64,000 bases of DNA from Lachnospiraceae bacterium (GTDB taxonomy: Bacteria > Bacillota > Clostridia > Lachnospirales > Lachnospiraceae). The stretch is taken from positions 62,001-126,000 of the forward strand of contig JAGBEO010000005.1 in NCBI GenBank assembly GCA_017936885.1. The letters run 5' to 3'. The notes under the pieces were generated by a model that was given only the letters and a program-made list of their open reading frames with translations, was not told the DNA's origin and did no database searches. The translations under genes and the position numbers were made by a program. Shown here piece by piece: positions 56,001 to 63,753 of the stretch. How positions within the stretch are numbered: position 1 is the stretch's first letter; the number at the start of each line of letters is the position of its first letter.

Positions 56001-57029
56001 AATGCTTTCTCCCGGTTTATAAGACTTTACCACATCACCAATCGTTACCTTTACCCACGTGTTATCGCCATCTATTTCAATCTGATCCTCAAATATACCT
56101 TCCGCAACCAGATCAACCGGATCACTTCTGTCAGCGTCACGCCCATCCACTCCGTTTGCCATCACGGCATACCTGCTTACATCTACATCATCGAGTCCCG
56201 CTACATACTCTTCATACAGTTTATTATAAATACTGTCATATACCTTGTTATATACCGCCTCATTCTGTAAATCAGCATACGCTTCCTGCTCCTTAGCAAT
56301 GTCCAGTTGCTCTGTCAATACCTGGACTAACAGTGCGCATGACTGCTTATAAAGTTCAGTATAGAACTGCGCAGTATAAAGCTGCGTATACAGTTCCTCC
56401 GCACTCTCCCCGTTGTCCTCATCATCCAGACCGTACTCTTCTGCCAAAGAGTCATACAATTCTTGCCATTCCTCATAGAAGCGCTCTTCTATCTCATCAT
56501 ACAGCGCATCGCAAATAGCCTCGCTGATCGTCTCAATCTCCTCGTCTGTCAGCGCGGTTTCTTCTTCGTCTTCTTCGGTTCCGTCGTCGTCGTTTTCTTC
56601 TTCTGTTCCGTCATCTTCGTCGGTTTCGTCTTCTTCGGTTCCGTCGTCGTCTTCGTCTTCGTCGCCGCCGTTTTCTTCTTCTTCGATCCCGTCGTCGGTT
56701 CCGTCTCCTTCGCCTTCTCCGGTTCCGTCTTCGGTTCCGTCTCCTTCGTCTTCTCCGGTTCCGTCGTCTCCTCCGTCTTCGGTTCCGTCTCCTTCGTCTT
56801 CTCCGCCGTCATCTCCTCCGTTTTCATCTCCTCCGGATTTGTCTTCTTTGGCTTCTTCATTGTTGTCTCCTTCATTCTCAATCTCCTGCATCTGCACAGG
56901 CGAATTCTGGTCTGCGAGTCCGTCTTCAGCCGCCATAACCATCTGAAAATCTCCTGCCCATGTACTTACACACAGTACAAGTGCCAGCATTAAACTCACA
57001 ATTCTCTTTCTTACTCTTCTACTCTTCAT
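50001..57029 (-). CDS. Giant sortase-anchored SpaA/Cna_B-repeat surface protein
   Basis: The 2342-residue protein has a signal peptide (about 1-33), an acidic Asp/Glu/Gly repeat region (about 45-155), an acidic Tyr-rich helical stretch (about 160-275), beta-sandwich collagen-binding-type domains (about 300-1280), then SpaA/Cna_B domains beginning near 1296, 1413, 1563, 1688, 1836 and 2093. Several end in an E-box (YWIKELEAPEGY, YYLKEISAPAEF, FTLRETKAPSGY) that forms Lys-Asn isopeptide bonds. The C-terminus is RNVKTEDKTPIALY, a membrane helix and KKKRSK. LPXTG is absent; VKTEDKTPI is the probable sorting signal of the adjacent class B sortase. AAGGAG precedes the ATG. Adhesin or pilus function is inferred. 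Confidence 0.9.
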   Translation of the reverse strand: MKSRRVRKRIVSLMLALVLCVSTWAGDFQMVMAAEDGLADQNSPVQMQEIENEGDNNEEAKEDKSGGDENGGDDGGEDEGDGTEDGGDDGTGEDEGDGTEDGTGEGEGDGTDDGIEEEENGGDEDEDDDGTEEDETDEDDGTEEENDDDGTEEDEEETALTDEEIETISEAICDALYDEIEERFYEEWQELYDSLAEEYGLDDEDNGESAEELYTQLYTAQFYTELYKQSCALLVQVLTEQLDIAKEQEAYADLQNEAVYNKVYDSIYNKLYEEYVAGLDDVDVSRYAVMANGVDGRDADRSDPVDLVAEGIFEDQIEIDGDNTWVKVTIGDVVKSYKPGESIDLSTEDSNKTISFSMQTAYKVKYGQYNDEHEVDGSEENRDLIGGDFFTVSGIPAALEITPINPTTLTASIDGSDVGMVNVEGPNKGSDEKSSITYIFTDNVDKNNETLYLGIAFKAGLQFTLNKEELKDSDTTEFELGIPGNTHVITLPKKASTLPDSISKSGHYNDDHTITWTIDIGPDARSLAGFTVEDVLDTTYQELVSVSWAGTTLYEYDCDKGEEKVKNGDITINDSRSEISYTFGDTASTSDGKFIVKTRLNDQAEYELLAGAKNSSAATLKPKNSAFLTPPTGTAATINNEAENKEVTVTGTANPVIEKAYEQISADVIRWTITVNPDKNRIWKAVVTDELAYSPVKLSLIEGTVKINGAPIGKDNTSQSTYYTYDAKGDNAEDVLAVTFQNAFLANKTCKLTFDTQIKTNASYDVNHITKIKNKATIVCSFPDGSGVGPSEAWESGTIECPASEHMLSKEFVSFDKQTGLITWRLKPSCGSTAFEHAVITDYVGETSNESGSRSEKGNQQSLHEKTADVQVMVGGKNAEEGSYRCEIDEDNKTLTIVFSGENDTSCSTGHSVQLSSVDLNKVSITYKTHAEDWGVSAVNGAATAQRYYNTASLQVDGKKTIYANADTGVQEDNMITKSADSYYADGNSGFRYTIKVNNDRVKLADNEGAVLVDDLSKLETTLKYQKILSTNTYVDVTPAADEKAQLVLDKVMLSIDGRSDIPITIDSSNYTGTEDALGKLTLDLSEYVSQGQQVTVTLDVKIENSQELFMEGYVVYGTNTASVTTKTPEGATGTFTASVGAQGEGQIKNKRVEKSYWPDQANRAITYTIKVNPWAADMGTVKLQDILTDENVEYDDESFQLYEGINNGQGSLSKGAEVTSGWRVSFVNNADGSKEADVIIDSCTEPYVLEYKVMVLDGATSPVVNNVELYSRGNELDSSTCSADISSWGTATGGTVDKITVKKLYKDPVTGQDTPLAGATFGLIKKNADNPPSKTVVSNENGEAVFKGLALNTDYWIKELEAPEGYEAESGDAHKIHTRTPEQVANKANIESVTWECYNKRSTGEIEFTKVDDSAEHNGLGGAGFLLYYEEAGTTKLVKTKCVEEGTYKFVELVSKNADLDTDKEAAGGLISSASAGTVGNVKVTGIPWGDGTYYFVEAQGPNGYMVDTTKQYKFTVRKADGQEKLEIEYDTKSSHGNFVTDTISGDTRYTILNSKYQFELIKQDQNEKPVEGVKFGLYKDASCIELLNFSGESGSTNPFWTDEYGRVTIKDNSIRNDTTYYLKEISAPAEFGVSTEVVSFQIDSRTKNLVVTDRTPNQNGVVTLTDYTINTKQKLFTVTDQALLASVELFKKDSVTGEGIKGVAFDLYKLADKDVAAQELGDETRAVRIIQNLVTDEEGCWRSSEDSTGYTDSVGNSRTVSDGLTGGWYCFKEIAVPDNVIMSTELYKFCIKQDVTEDGKKITVVTDEQDGTLPSGGIDLSKDARFEILNSRIKAYLRKEGVDKEGNNKGLLTDAKDELTLTLYEKQNDGTWSDGIDFKPDNVPVTDGSLGTYDGYSNDISQYLKTGKEYKIVETKPHSSLTYMKADDYYFAVDASGDLYPMTLQEDGSFKTAESKLDQAVIVMTDVEATMSIQNHYTHEGIFVCNLTDSQGKKIVANQTLIKSNEGSAHDITVGGIDGTSGGATASLYMLQRGVKYTLTSTYYLTEDDYQKKRNSYQTTTVVTCNEYGRLVMADGRELTDNTFHIYGATQIVVKKVAADGVLKDREIPGAKLMLMKDGKQAPQVEFNGKSVTWSWTTDGYKPVEDGKDTVGDKIEGTDGKTYVYEDPDGNLNQRAGYVAGFSGATVFTLRETKAPSGYKRAADIKFSLDDGGNIEILSGAEDGQITYDSAAGIVTITMKDEEGSDYTSGHGSSHKSSHDVEAVIGTVYSADESSSDTDTASSAVQLLVAEADVNEQDKKEGRNVKTEDKTPIALYLILSVVTLGAFAILTLLLKKKRSK
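56549..56900 (-). repeat. In-gene acidic Asp/Glu/Gly/Thr tandem repeats
   Basis: The DNA consists of degenerate tandem units built on GGTTCCGTC and (CTTCGTCGT) types, encoding repeated DGTE(E/D), EDEGDGTED and GDDGTG units near residues 45-160 of the surface protein. Such DNA is prone to slippage, so length may vary between strains. Confidence 0.8.
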
Positions 57030-57504
57030 ATACTCTCCTTCTCTCCACCTTCGTTAGAAATCAATTATCCTGATTCCTACAGATCATTAAATGTCTTCCC
57101 AAGCTGTCTCATTCTGACCTGCTCTCAGATACACGATGACCTTTTATCTTATTAATTCGTTGGATTTTTCAACCTTACCATACAAAGTGTGAACCCAGTG
57201 CAACTAATACCCCTTTTTTTCTGCCTTTTTGACACATTTTTTCATATTTGAAAGAAATTCAGTATTTTGGGCAATTATTCCAAGTTTTCGGTCTCCTTAT
57301 TGTAAATATTGCACAGAATCGAGTGGTTAAACCAGAAGAGTATTTTGTTTCTCTATTTCTTTGCATCACCAAAAAAAGCATCCGGATATCTATTCTCCAA
57401 ATGCTTTTTGTTGATTGCTTATTTTGTTTTTATATCAATTCTCCATTATCAATTTCATAGATAAGATGTATCAAACACTCTTCAGGAAAGCTTTTGCAGC
57501 CTTT
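57030..57504. other. Intergenic region upstream of the surface protein
   Basis: This 475-bp AT-rich region holds the response-regulator terminator at its far end (57371-57405) and the ribosome site of the surface protein at its near end. No confident sigma-A promoter, RNA or gene was found; a small plus-strand frame (57248-57460) has no ribosome site. Confidence 0.5.
57371..57405 (-). terminator. Terminator of the importer/two-kinase operon
   Basis: On the minus strand AGCATTTGG pairs with CCGGATGCT (57397-57405 with 57377-57385; two G-U pairs), followed by seven T. It ends the transcript 100 bp after the response regulator. Confidence 0.82.
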
Positions 57505-58305
57505 TCATCTTATCTCTCTATCCCACGCAGCAAGCAAATAATCTGCCCATGGATACTCCTGCAGATAGCGCTCCTGTAAGTCCAGGTTCTCCCGAACAGG
57601 CTTGCCATCAAAGTAATCAAAATAGTCACATTCCACATTTTCCCTGTGAATACAGCAATAACCTCTGCCATTCTCGAATACGTTGTCGATGCCATGCTCG
57701 CGGAATATCGTATTTAAATAGATTACGGCCTTACGGTACAGGCTTTTGACACTGTTGTCGTAGGGGTGGTCTTCCCACAATACATCTACCGCTTTTTCTA
57801 ACGATACATGCTTTCCTTCCATATGCACGCACAATGCTAACAATTCTTTCGCCTTCTTATTGACAAAATGTATCATCTCTCCGTGAATATACAGCTCAAA
57901 ACCATCAAAAACCGTAATCCTCACTTCCTTTCTCAATCGCTCGGCCCCCAGAGCAATCACACGGTTTACCACGCTTTCTATATCCTTATGATCGTATGGT
58001 TTCAGTAAATAATAATCCGCTTTCACATCTAAAATAGCATCTTTTACGTACGCATCATAGCCAGTCAGATAAATCAATACAAGCCCCTCATGAAGCTTTT
58101 TCAGCTTGATGCCCAGCTCCAATCCATCCATAAAGGGCATCTCAATATCCAGAAGTGCAAAATCTACCGGATTCGACTGTGCATATTCAAGCGCCTCTCT
58201 AGGATCCTCGAAACAGCCTACCACTTCTATTTGTTTAAAGGAATCTAATTCTCTCTGCAACTGGGTCAGTGCCCAGACCTCATCATCTACTATTATTGTT
58301 CTCAT
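57505..58305 (-). CDS. Response regulator with winged-helix (SARP/Trans_reg_C-like) output
   Basis: The 266-residue protein has a complete receiver domain (about 1-120: IIVDDE acidic pair, LLDIEMP phospho-Asp, YLTG, LLKPY) and a C-terminal winged-helix region (about 128-230: VNKKAKELLALCVH, GKHVSLEKAVDVLW, VKSLYRKAVIYLN). It is not a LytTR regulator although its kinase is LytS-like. It lies 50 bp after the membrane kinase and is the probable effector of the operon; the surface protein gene downstream is a possible target. That target is inference. Confidence 0.9.
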   Translation of the reverse strand: MRTIIVDDEVWALTQLQRELDSFKQIEVVGCFEDPREALEYAQSNPVDFALLDIEMPFMDGLELGIKLKKLHEGLVLIYLTGYDAYVKDAILDVKADYYLLKPYDHKDIESVVNRVIALGAERLRKEVRITVFDGFELYIHGEMIHFVNKKAKELLALCVHMEGKHVSLEKAVDVLWEDHPYDNSVKSLYRKAVIYLNTIFREHGIDNVFENGRGYCCIHRENVECDYFDYFDGKPVRENLDLQERYLQEYPWADYLLAAWDREIR

Positions 58306-58355
58306 GGCAATCCCTCTTATAAACTATTTTCTGTCAACAGGTCATTACGTTCTTT

Positions 58356-60179
58356 CTACAGCGTTTGCGCCGCACTTTCCTGACTGGCAGGAAGTATAAT
58401 GGTTATCGTTGTTCCGACCATAGGCCGGCTTTCCATCATCATTAAGCCTCTCGCCTGATGATACAGTCGGCTTCGTACATTTTCTAATCCCATGTAGGAT
58501 GTTTTCTCAGACTCATATTGTTCCTTAAACGGATGGTCCCTATTCCATGCATCTATATCAAAGCCTATACCATCATCTGACACTTCTATAATAATGCGCT
58601 GTTCTTCCTGTCTGGTTCTGATGGTAACTGTTCCTCGATCTTTTCCTTTACGCAATCCGTGATGCACTGCATTGACCACAAGCGGTTCAACAGTAAGCGG
58701 TGGGATACTAAATTCTTCTGTTTCCAGTTCATAAACCACCTGTATTCTTTCATTAAATCTTATTCTTTCTATATTCAGATAACTTCTAATCTGATTCATC
58801 TCTTTACCAAAGGGAATGGACTTCTGCTCCTGCAGATTGCCAATACAGCTTCTCAGAAAGCCGGAGAAATCATACAACATATCATATGCCGCATCAGCAT
58901 TCATATGTATCATAATCCGAATGGCCCCCAAAGCATTGAACAGAAAGTGAGGCTGAAGCTGGCTTAAGGTCACTTGCAGACGCAATTCTTTCTCCACTGC
59001 CTGATTTTGCAGTTCTTCCATCCTGTTTCGTCGACGGCTGCTGATTTCTTCTATCGTAAGCAATGTGATACACAGGAGAATACCTATACGCATCCAGTAT
59101 CCGTCCGTCAGCCTGTTCCTGTTTGCATAAAAGACAATCATTTCGGCAATACCTGCCAGTGAAACCAGCATCATCGCTGTCATTCTGATATATCTTTTCG
59201 TTTTTCTCTCCCTCTGAAGCACTATCAGGCTATCGCCAAAGTAACTGGCCATCAACACTATGAGCACCAAATGAATCGCCGGTATCATTTCCAGCAGTTC
59301 AAAGACTCCCGTAAAATACAGTGTATAGTATATTATAAACAGTGCAAGACACAAATACTGCCATATCTGATATTTCCGGTACTTATCCTTGAAATAGCAC
59401 TTCATCATCCCGCACATACAGAATGGGATCAACAGGAAAGTCAAATAGGCTAATTGTCTTTGTACGCTTACACTCAAAAAATACATATCTATATTAGTGG
59501 TTCCTGTACGCAGCCATAAACCGACAGTAATCATCAGCATACCTAATCTTATCAGTAAATTTTTGCGTTCTCCCCTGACATACATATTAATTCCCCACAT
59601 ACTGCAGCCAAGCCCTGCCATGATCAGTGCCATATCTATCAGTAAATGGTATTGATATGCCGCCTGATATGCCCTTAGAAGAGTTCCTTCACTGTCTGCC
59701 ACACCGACATGACTGTATCTGATTTCACTGTTACTATAAGGGCTGAATGCTTCCATGCGCAACTGCTTAGTTCCTTCCGGTATGCATATATAATGTCTGC
59801 CTCCGATGGGTGCGATACCATATTTGGGCGAATAACACGTCTCCTGCTCATAGATCAATTCATCATCTATATAAACTTCAAAGAACTCATTTAAGATGCT
59901 CAGAACGAGCCACTTATTCCAATCATCTTCTGTGATATCCCTTCTGATGATAACCTTCTCTCCCCGTTTTATCCTTGCCGTATAAGGCAGTTCGCATGGT
60001 ATCTCCCCTGCATCCGTAACCACATACCACCCAGAATTCCAGAACCGGATTTCTGACTCTTTCATATTCCAATGGCCGCGCATAATTCTTATTTCCCATG
60101 GAAACAAAATAATTATAATTATAAATACAACCATAATATAATTCAATATTTTATCTTGTATGTTCACTTTGCTTTTCAT
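58356..60179 (-). CDS. Membrane sensor histidine kinase, LytS/His_kinase type
   Basis: The 607-residue protein has one N-terminal membrane helix (about 12-30), an extracytoplasmic jelly-roll-like domain (about 40-165), about seven further membrane helices (about 170-375), then a short coiled coil, the His_kinase domain with LQPHFLFNALGAI near 411, and a HATPase domain (VEPLVVNAVHHGL, DDGIGFD, GLENVRSRL). The arrangement is like 7TMR-DISM kinases that sense sugars or envelope ligands. Its ATG lies inside the end of the hybrid kinase gene (29-bp overlap), with GGAG at 7 bp. Confidence 0.88.
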   Translation of the reverse strand: MKSKVNIQDKILNYIMVVFIIIIILFPWEIRIMRGHWNMKESEIRFWNSGWYVVTDAGEIPCELPYTARIKRGEKVIIRRDITEDDWNKWLVLSILNEFFEVYIDDELIYEQETCYSPKYGIAPIGGRHYICIPEGTKQLRMEAFSPYSNSEIRYSHVGVADSEGTLLRAYQAAYQYHLLIDMALIMAGLGCSMWGINMYVRGERKNLLIRLGMLMITVGLWLRTGTTNIDMYFLSVSVQRQLAYLTFLLIPFCMCGMMKCYFKDKYRKYQIWQYLCLALFIIYYTLYFTGVFELLEMIPAIHLVLIVLMASYFGDSLIVLQRERKTKRYIRMTAMMLVSLAGIAEMIVFYANRNRLTDGYWMRIGILLCITLLTIEEISSRRRNRMEELQNQAVEKELRLQVTLSQLQPHFLFNALGAIRIMIHMNADAAYDMLYDFSGFLRSCIGNLQEQKSIPFGKEMNQIRSYLNIERIRFNERIQVVYELETEEFSIPPLTVEPLVVNAVHHGLRKGKDRGTVTIRTRQEEQRIIIEVSDDGIGFDIDAWNRDHPFKEQYESEKTSYMGLENVRSRLYHQARGLMMMESRPMVGTTITIILPASQESAAQTL

Positions 60180-61386
60180 TCATGTTCTCCCACAGCATAT
60201 CCAGAATACAAATCAGTTGCTCTTCTTCAAATACCTTCGGAACAATGCCTGTCATATCATATTGCTTTAGAAATGTTTCTTCATCCTCAATCGGCATACC
60301 TGTAAAGGCAAGGATCGGGACTGTAGCTGCATCTTCTCTCTCCATCTGCCGGATCATACGGATTGCCTCCCTGCCATTTCTCTCAGGCAGTCCCATATCC
60401 ATCAGCACTGCCTGATATTCTCCGATCAAAGAATCCTTGAATAAATCGACCACCTCATTACCGTCATAGGTCTTATCTGTATAGATCCCATATTTGCCAA
60501 GCGCACCTTCAACCCATTGTATGAACAACTCATCATCCTCTGCAACGAGTACTTTCCTACCTGCATATTTTTTCTTCATATTCCGTAGCTTTTGCTGCTT
60601 GTTTCCCTGTGTGCGGCTGTCGGATGCCAAGGAACTGTTCACCTTCTCTTCTTTGCTTTCATGCCGCTCATATCTTTCGTCCGAGCCGTCCACTTCCAGA
60701 TCAATCATAACCTGCGTTCCTTCTCCTTTCTGTGAAGTGACTGCCATCCTTCCCCGCATAGCCTCTACCATGATTTCTACACAGGACATACCCAGACCGT
60801 TCCCCGGAATATCAGTTTTCTTATCGCTCTGTATGCCGCTGCCGTTATCAGCAACTGTCAAACACAGTCCAGCCCGGTACTCCTCCAATCTGCACACATT
60901 GAAAATAATCTCGATCCTTCCACCGGGATCTGTAAACTTAACCGCATTAGTCACCAGATTACTGAGAACATGCAGTATGGTAACCCTTGGAAGATACAGC
61001 CATTTAAATGCCTCATTGTGCACTTCTATCTTTAGTGTAATATTCTTTTCACCCACCAAAGAACCGAAGAATTTGTACAAATATTCCCGAAAAATATTCA
61101 AATCCAGTGCTTCCACTTCCAGATTCACGTAATGGTCGCTTTCATTAATCATCCTGATAGTTGTCTCAATGTAGTTCGTAAGCCTGTCTAACGTGCTTTG
61201 GCACATAGCCAATTTTTCAAAATCGACTTCCTGTTTTCCGACCATTTCCCGCAGAATACTGCTGACACAGATCATAGGCGTCTTAACCTCATGCATGATG
61301 CCCATCTGCAATTTTCTGTTCCGCTCTATCTGCTGTTCCATCTGTTCTTTCGCCTTGTCCCCTGTCTGCCTTTCTGTGTCAGCCAT
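60151..61386 (-). CDS. Soluble hybrid histidine kinase (HisKA-HATPase-receiver)
   Basis: The 411-residue protein lacks membrane segments and any sensor domain. A short coiled coil leads to the H-box MHEVKTPM near residue 32, the N-box VLSNLVTNAVKF near 138, DNGSGIQ and GNGLGMSCVEIMVE, a 60-residue charged linker, and a full receiver domain (VLVAEDDE, LMDMGLPERNG, ILAFTG, VPKVF) at about 280-400. It probably joins a phosphorelay with the membrane kinase and regulator encoded next. MADTERQ is the likely start (GGGGAG at 7 bp); an ATG two codons earlier overlaps the ATPase stop. Confidence 0.88.
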   Translation of the reverse strand: MADTERQTGDKAKEQMEQQIERNRKLQMGIMHEVKTPMICVSSILREMVGKQEVDFEKLAMCQSTLDRLTNYIETTIRMINESDHYVNLEVEALDLNIFREYLYKFFGSLVGEKNITLKIEVHNEAFKWLYLPRVTILHVLSNLVTNAVKFTDPGGRIEIIFNVCRLEEYRAGLCLTVADNGSGIQSDKKTDIPGNGLGMSCVEIMVEAMRGRMAVTSQKGEGTQVMIDLEVDGSDERYERHESKEEKVNSSLASDSRTQGNKQQKLRNMKKKYAGRKVLVAEDDELFIQWVEGALGKYGIYTDKTYDGNEVVDLFKDSLIGEYQAVLMDMGLPERNGREAIRMIRQMEREDAATVPILAFTGMPIEDEETFLKQYDMTGIVPKVFEEEQLICILDMLWENMNEKQSEHTR

Positions 61387-61388
61387 CT

Positions 61389-62534
61389 TCATTCTCCCCT
61401 CTTTAAGTTCTTCCCGGTCTGCTTATCAATCCATTCCTCCACGTTCTTCTCCCGATATGTCTCGGCATACCGGTACAATCCGGCATTGACTTTCTCCCAT
61501 GGTGCGAACTTCTCCCGGCATACAATCACATGCTGACACCGTTCTATCATTTGCCTTGCCTCTTTATAGTGTGCCTCACCCATAGCCTCGGCACTCTCCA
61601 CCGCTATCACCTGTGCCGCCAGTGCCTGCGCCACCGGATAATCCAGATCATGCGTATATAAAATACCAACAGCAAAAGCAATCCCTGCCCGCTGCAGCTT
61701 CCGGAATGTTTCCCTGCCGCTGCCGCTGCCTGCCAGTACAAACACTTCCGGCTCTCCTATCGGTTTAGGAAGCTCTGCATCTGTACTGCCATCCTCAAAG
61801 CTTCCAGTCCTGATATTGAATAATTCTGTTATATATCCTTCTGTAAAAATTTCTTCCGGAGTTCCGTAACGTTCTATTCCATCCCTGCCGATACATAGAA
61901 TCCGGTCTGAAATACGCTTTGCCATATCCAGCTCATGCAAAGACATAATGACGGATAACTGCTTTTCTTTCGCCAGACGCTGCAAGGTTGCCAGAAACTC
62001 TAATTTATATCTGATGTCCAGATAAGAGGTAGGTTCATCTAACAGGATGATCTCCGGCTGCTGACAGAGTGCCCTCGCCAACAGCACTCTCTGCCTCTGC
62101 CCGTCACTGATCTTATTGTAATCTTTGCCCTTTAATTCCGACACGCATGTCATATCCATGGATTCTTCCACAATTCTCCGATCTTCGTCAGATAAAATGC
62201 CAAACCTTCCCGTATAGGGATATCTGCCGCTTGCCACTACTTCCTCACAGGTCATCATTTCCGTGTACAGCTTATCCGTAAATACGACCGCCATTTTCTT
62301 TGCCAGTTCATGACCGCTTAAGCCTGCCAATTCCTGCTGTTCCAGATAAACGCTTCCGCCCAGTGGCTTAAGCTGCTTTGCGATGCTTTTCAGAAGCGTA
62401 GACTTGCCTGCCCCGTTAGGCCCGATCAGGGTCAGTATCTCGCCTTTGTTGAGCCCTATCGTTACATCTTTTAAAACCGGGAGGACCTGATAGCCTACCG
62501 TTAACTGTTTGGTCTGAAAAAAATAATCCGCCAT
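61389..62534 (-). CDS. FecE/BtuD-type ABC ATPase with extra C-terminal domain
   Basis: The 381-residue protein has a standard iron-siderophore/cobalamin ATPase in residues 1-255 (Walker A GPNGAGKSTLL, signature ISDGQRQRVLLARAL with D replacing G in LSGGQ, Walker B IILLDEPTSYLD, SLHELDMA switch). About 125 further residues follow (GEPEVFVLAGSGSGRETF, FAVGILYTHDLDYPVAQALAA), which look like a small Rossmann-type domain seen in some clostridial importer ATPases; its role is unknown. It starts 3 bp after the permease stop and abuts the hybrid kinase gene. Confidence 0.88.
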   Translation of the reverse strand: MADYFFQTKQLTVGYQVLPVLKDVTIGLNKGEILTLIGPNGAGKSTLLKSIAKQLKPLGGSVYLEQQELAGLSGHELAKKMAVVFTDKLYTEMMTCEEVVASGRYPYTGRFGILSDEDRRIVEESMDMTCVSELKGKDYNKISDGQRQRVLLARALCQQPEIILLDEPTSYLDIRYKLEFLATLQRLAKEKQLSVIMSLHELDMAKRISDRILCIGRDGIERYGTPEEIFTEGYITELFNIRTGSFEDGSTDAELPKPIGEPEVFVLAGSGSGRETFRKLQRAGIAFAVGILYTHDLDYPVAQALAAQVIAVESAEAMGEAHYKEARQMIERCQHVIVCREKFAPWEKVNAGLYRYAETYREKNVEEWIDKQTGKNLKRGE

Positions 62535-62537
62535 CGT

Positions 62538-63626
62538 CTAGCCCCTCTCTTTCTTCCTACGGAGCATGACGATGATAACCACCGGTGCGCCGAAAATTGC
62601 CGTCACAGTGCTGATGCTAAGTTCCGTCGGGGCAAATAATGTCCTCGCCAGCAGATCGCAGAACAGGCAAAACACACCGCCACCTAAAAAACACGCCGGT
62701 ATCATGATGATCGGCTTGGCGGTTTGGAAAAGCTGTTTTACCAGATGGGGCACCGCAATTCCCACGAAGGAAACCGGACCCGCAAATGCCGTGATACATG
62801 CCGCTAACAGACTGGATAACAGCACAAGCATCACCCGCAGCCTTCGCAGATTGATTCCCATGCTTGCCGCATAGCCTTCCCCCATCTGATAGGCGCCGAT
62901 GGGTTTTGCAAGCCATAAGATAACAGTCGTTGTTAAAAATACCACAACACTCATAACCGCCACATTATTCCATGTGATTCCCGAAAAGCTGCCCTTCGAC
63001 CAGTTGTGGAGATTCACAATGTCCGCATCCTGCGCAAAGGTTACAACAAGGTCTGTGACCGCAGAACAGATGTATCCGATCATCACACCGCTGACGATGA
63101 GCATGGACATACTGTTTACTTTACCGGACATGATGAGCACAAATCCCATGGAAAGAAAAGCTCCTATGAACGCTGCCACTATCATGGTTCCCGATCCCAC
63201 ACGGATACGGTTTCCCAAGAGGAACACCATCACCAGCGCCACCGCCAGTTTGGAACCGGAAGAGATACCCAGCACAAAAGGTCCCGCAATCGGATTATGG
63301 AAAAAGGTCTGTAACAGATAGCCTGCCAACCCTAATGCCCCGCCTAAAACGGCTGCTGCTATGGCTCTCGGCATACGGATCTGCCAGAGTATATTCTCAT
63401 AAGTATCTTCTATTTCCAGCCCTCTCAGGCTGTCGATGACATCCCGAAGAGGTATGCTGATGCTGCCGATACCGAAATTACACGCCATTAAAAAAAGAAG
63501 AAGCGCCAAAAGAAAGCAAAAGGCTGCTGTGTATCTGCCTTTGCTTCGCTTATGCTCCTTCTTTGAAATTATGATCATCTTATCTGCACGTTTGTTCATG
63601 TTGTTTATTATACAACACTTTTCCAT
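62538..63626 (-). CDS. FecCD-family ABC transporter permease
   Basis: The protein (up to 362 residues) has about ten membrane helices and the FecCD signatures MPRAIAAAVLGGALGLAGYLLQTFFHNP (split: PRAIAAAVLGGALGLAGYLLQ, wait-site HNPIAGPFVLG) and GPVSFVGIAVPHLVK. It imports iron-siderophore, heme or cobalamin with the adjacent binding protein. The start is uncertain: candidates are 63626, 63599 and 63578, none with a good ribosome site, and a TATAAT (63607-63612) lies between the first two. The AAAGGAGG at about 63670 is too far upstream. Confidence 0.87.
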   Translation of the reverse strand: MEKCCIINNMNKRADKMIIISKKEHKRSKGRYTAAFCFLLALLLFLMACNFGIGSISIPLRDVIDSLRGLEIEDTYENILWQIRMPRAIAAAVLGGALGLAGYLLQTFFHNPIAGPFVLGISSGSKLAVALVMVFLLGNRIRVGSGTMIVAAFIGAFLSMGFVLIMSGKVNSMSMLIVSGVMIGYICSAVTDLVVTFAQDADIVNLHNWSKGSFSGITWNNVAVMSVVVFLTTTVILWLAKPIGAYQMGEGYAASMGINLRRLRVMLVLLSSLLAACITAFAGPVSFVGIAVPHLVKQLFQTAKPIIMIPACFLGGGVFCLFCDLLARTLFAPTELSISTVTAIFGAPVVIIVMLRRKKERG

Positions 63627-63753
63627 GCAAGACCAGCGTAATGTGCCTAAGCCTCTGTCCTAAATGCCTCCTTTATTATAGTTCCTTCATCAGTTCCACC
63701 ATATCAGTTTCCGCTTGATGCCCGAAAGCTTCGGTCTTCACAGCCGCATATCT

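Noticed and set aside
57248-57460. 70-codon plus-strand open frame in the intergenic region
   Set aside because: It lacks a ribosome site and recognisable motifs, and it crosses the response-regulator terminator.
63676-63753. In-frame 25-codon open extension after the TAG stop of the binding protein, which could suggest amber read-through
   Set aside because: The protein already ends at the usual family terminus (YLYSVQ), and an open run of this length after a stop is expected by chance in roughly a third of cases.
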